The translations under genes were made by a program, and so were the position numbers. The notes beneath the pieces were generated by a model. It was not told where the DNA came from, did not search any database, and was given only the letters and a program-made list of their open reading frames with translations. From Granulicella sp. S190 (GTDB taxonomy: Bacteria; Acidobacteriota; Terriglobia; Terriglobales; Acidobacteriaceae): 64,000 nt of DNA. Below are positions 62,531 through 64,000 of the stretch, one piece after another. How positions within the stretch are numbered: the first letter of the stretch is position 1; each line of letters begins with the position of its first letter. The stretch is from the NCBI RefSeq assembly GCF_009766095.1, contig NZ_LMUD01000023.1, positions 62,001-126,000 of the forward strand, in the 5' to 3' direction.

Positions 62531-63955
62531 TTATGCCTTCGGTTCGTGTCCGCGTGGCCAAATATAAGTGGCGAGGGACTGCGCGGGAAGCGGCATATAA
62601 AAGGATTTGCCGTTCCAAGTTACAGCGAAATCTGTTGTGTCGGAACGATTGTTAAAGACAAGCAGGACAATGGAGTCATCAGTATTTTGGAACGCCACAC
62701 TCTCGAGGCTTTGACGGCCGAGTGAGGAGAAATGGATGTGGACAGCTCCCAGGTGAACGAACTTGCTGGCCTGAGCTAAAGCGTAGAAGTCGCCGGTGTA
62801 AGTGATCGTCGGGGGCTGTTCCTTGAAGTTGACTGTTACGAGGCCGCGGCAAGTCCCGCAGCCACCGGCGTGAGGGTTATGATCGCTGTCAAGAATTACT
62901 CCCCATAGTGAAACTGCCTCGGCCCAGTTACGTATGCTATCGATAAGCAGATGGGTAGTGACGGCAAGTGGGCTCTCCTTTTGCCAGGTCCCGCCCGAAC
63001 ACTCTGTCATCCAGATGCCTTTGCTAGGAAATTTTCATGGATCACAGATTGTGCGCTGGGATCACCGCCGTAGCAATGCATCGCGGACCCGGCAACAAAG
63101 GGGCCGGCGGAAGAGTCAGAAAGAATTTCGAGCGGATATTCGGGATGATCCCAGTTGTGGTCATAGGCCAGCACCTCGGTATCTAAGCCGGCCACGCGCA
63201 TACCTGGGCCGAGATAGCTACCGATGAAACGCTTCTGCTGATCAGCGAGCATCAGGCTCCCAGGAAAGTCCTTGGTCTCGTGGAGTGGTTCGTTCTGAAC
63301 CGAAAGATGCTTCACGGGAATACCATTCTTTTTGAAGCTTTCAAGAGAGCGGAGAAGGTAATGTGCAAAGACGGACATGGACTCTTCACGAAGAGAGCCT
63401 CCTGTCATTGAGTCATTCGTCTTCATCCATGCCGGTGCGTTCCAGGGTGTAGCCATTACGGTAATTGAGGGGTTGAGTTTGAGAGAATCGCGCATGATGG
63501 GGAAGACTGAGGCGTCGTCGTGCGCCGTGGAGAAGTGTTGAAGATCGGGGTCTTGCTGGCCTGCTGGAAGGTCGTCGTAGCTATATTGGTCGCGAGGGAG
63601 ATCGGTGGAGCCGATCGGCAGTCGCACAAAGCTCAGGCCGATACCGCGACGGGGATCGAAGAGGCGTGTCATGATCTGCTGGCTCGTCGCGGGCGATGCG
63701 ATCGTGCAGCAGCCACGCGGAGCCTTCGACCATGGAGACGCCAAAGCCGTCCATGGTCTGGAAGCGCTGTTTGTCGTCGACTTCAATGATGAGCGATGTA
63801 ACGGGCGTCTGCCGAGAGAATGCGACAGTGGGCTGCTGTTTGAGTGCCTCAGACAGATCGGCTGTAGTGCGGAAGGAGTGCACTGTCTGCGCGAAGCAAA
63901 GTGGGGAGATGAAAAATAACAGTGCAGCAGTGCGCAGGCGCGGAGATGTGAGCAC
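62531..63955 (-). pseudogene. Secreted GH30 glycosidase broken by two frameshifts
   Basis: Three minus-strand frames join into one GH30 protein of about 470 residues. 63955 to about 63695 encodes a signal peptide and the N-terminus (TMDGFGVSMVEGSAWLLHDR). About 63690 to 63035 encodes the middle (RLFDPRRGIGLSFVRLPIGS) with the acid/base Glu in VQNEPLHE. About 63030 to 62531 encodes IWMTECSGG, whose Glu is the nucleophile, and the C-terminal beta domain (HNPHAGGCGTCRGLVTV). Moving between frames needs removal of one base near the GGG at 63691-63693 and addition of one near AAAATTT (minus strand, about 63032-63038). With those changes the protein looks intact and secreted. GH30 enzymes cleave beta-glucans, xylans or glucosylceramide. 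As written, it would be truncated. Confidence 0.82.
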
Positions 63956-64000
63956 GATAATTTCTCGATATACCTTACGAAGATGCAGTGCGAAACAGAG

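Noticed and set aside
62409..62618. 69-codon minus-strand frame near the GH30 end
   Set aside because: Overlaps the GH30 C-terminus in another frame and resembles nothing known to me.

Overview
The window is a gene-dense, moderately GC-rich bacterial chromosome segment. It most resembles a soil Acidobacteriota genome (Granulicella/Edaphobacter/Terriglobus type). The signs are an Oar-like TonB-dependent receptor with an N-terminal carboxypeptidase-regulatory domain, a VWFA-related acidobacterial protein, a large TIG-repeat lipoprotein, a fragment of a CadC-like winged-helix regulator, many secreted glycan-active enzymes, and several secreted proteins of unknown function. The assignment rests on protein character only; there is no rRNA in the window.

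Layout. 0-5.5 kb: a secreted esterase interrupted by an in-frame stop, a secreted protein with a probable frameshift, then a coupled pair (Tat-exported metallophosphoesterase and di-heme cytochrome c) divergent from a coupled ECF sigma factor/anti-sigma pair. 5.6-9 kb: a two-gene flavin monooxygenase operon (one TetX-like) divergent from a TetR regulator, with two palindromic operators between them. 9.2-14.1 kb: an SDR and a second TetR regulator with two operators, then three AhpD/carboxymuconolactone-decarboxylase-like proteins and an MFS transporter. 14.2-17 kb: a large GH63-like glycosidase. 17-26.5 kb: a lipid-modification locus (cytochrome P450, membrane fatty-acid desaturase, FAAL-ACP-thioester reductase megaenzyme, a secreted protein with an apparent ATT start, and an MmpL-type exporter). 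This is the most interesting multi-gene system in the window.

27-34 kb: a Met-rich secreted protein, a GH20 hexosaminidase, an SGNH hydrolase, a sugar isomerase-like protein and asnS, which overlaps tail-to-tail with a TIR-domain gene. 34.8-39.4 kb: an accessory patch with a small four-cysteine protein, a VapBC toxin-antitoxin pair with a decayed second vapC, a possible MITE, a Bax-inhibitor-1-like membrane protein, a 5'-truncated SDR, and two exported DinB-like proteins flanking a transposase remnant. 39.4-49.7 kb: mostly housekeeping (ychF, tyrS, rnr, yggX) mixed with acidobacterial VWA and FecR-type secreted proteins. 49.8-50.2 kb: tRNA-Pro(GGG) followed by a regulator fragment. 50.6-55 kb: a 1462-residue TIG/beta-propeller/DUF11 lipoprotein. 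55.4-64 kb: a NarL-type two-component system divergent from a large TonB-dependent receptor, a secreted acetamidase/formamidase-like protein, and a GH30 glycosidase broken by two frameshifts.

Several genes near the window ends carry single-base lesions (amber stop at 811; shifts near 1208, 63034 and 63691). These are either real decay or base-calling errors, and read-level evidence would be needed to choose. No CRISPR array, intact insertion sequence, prophage or replication origin was seen.
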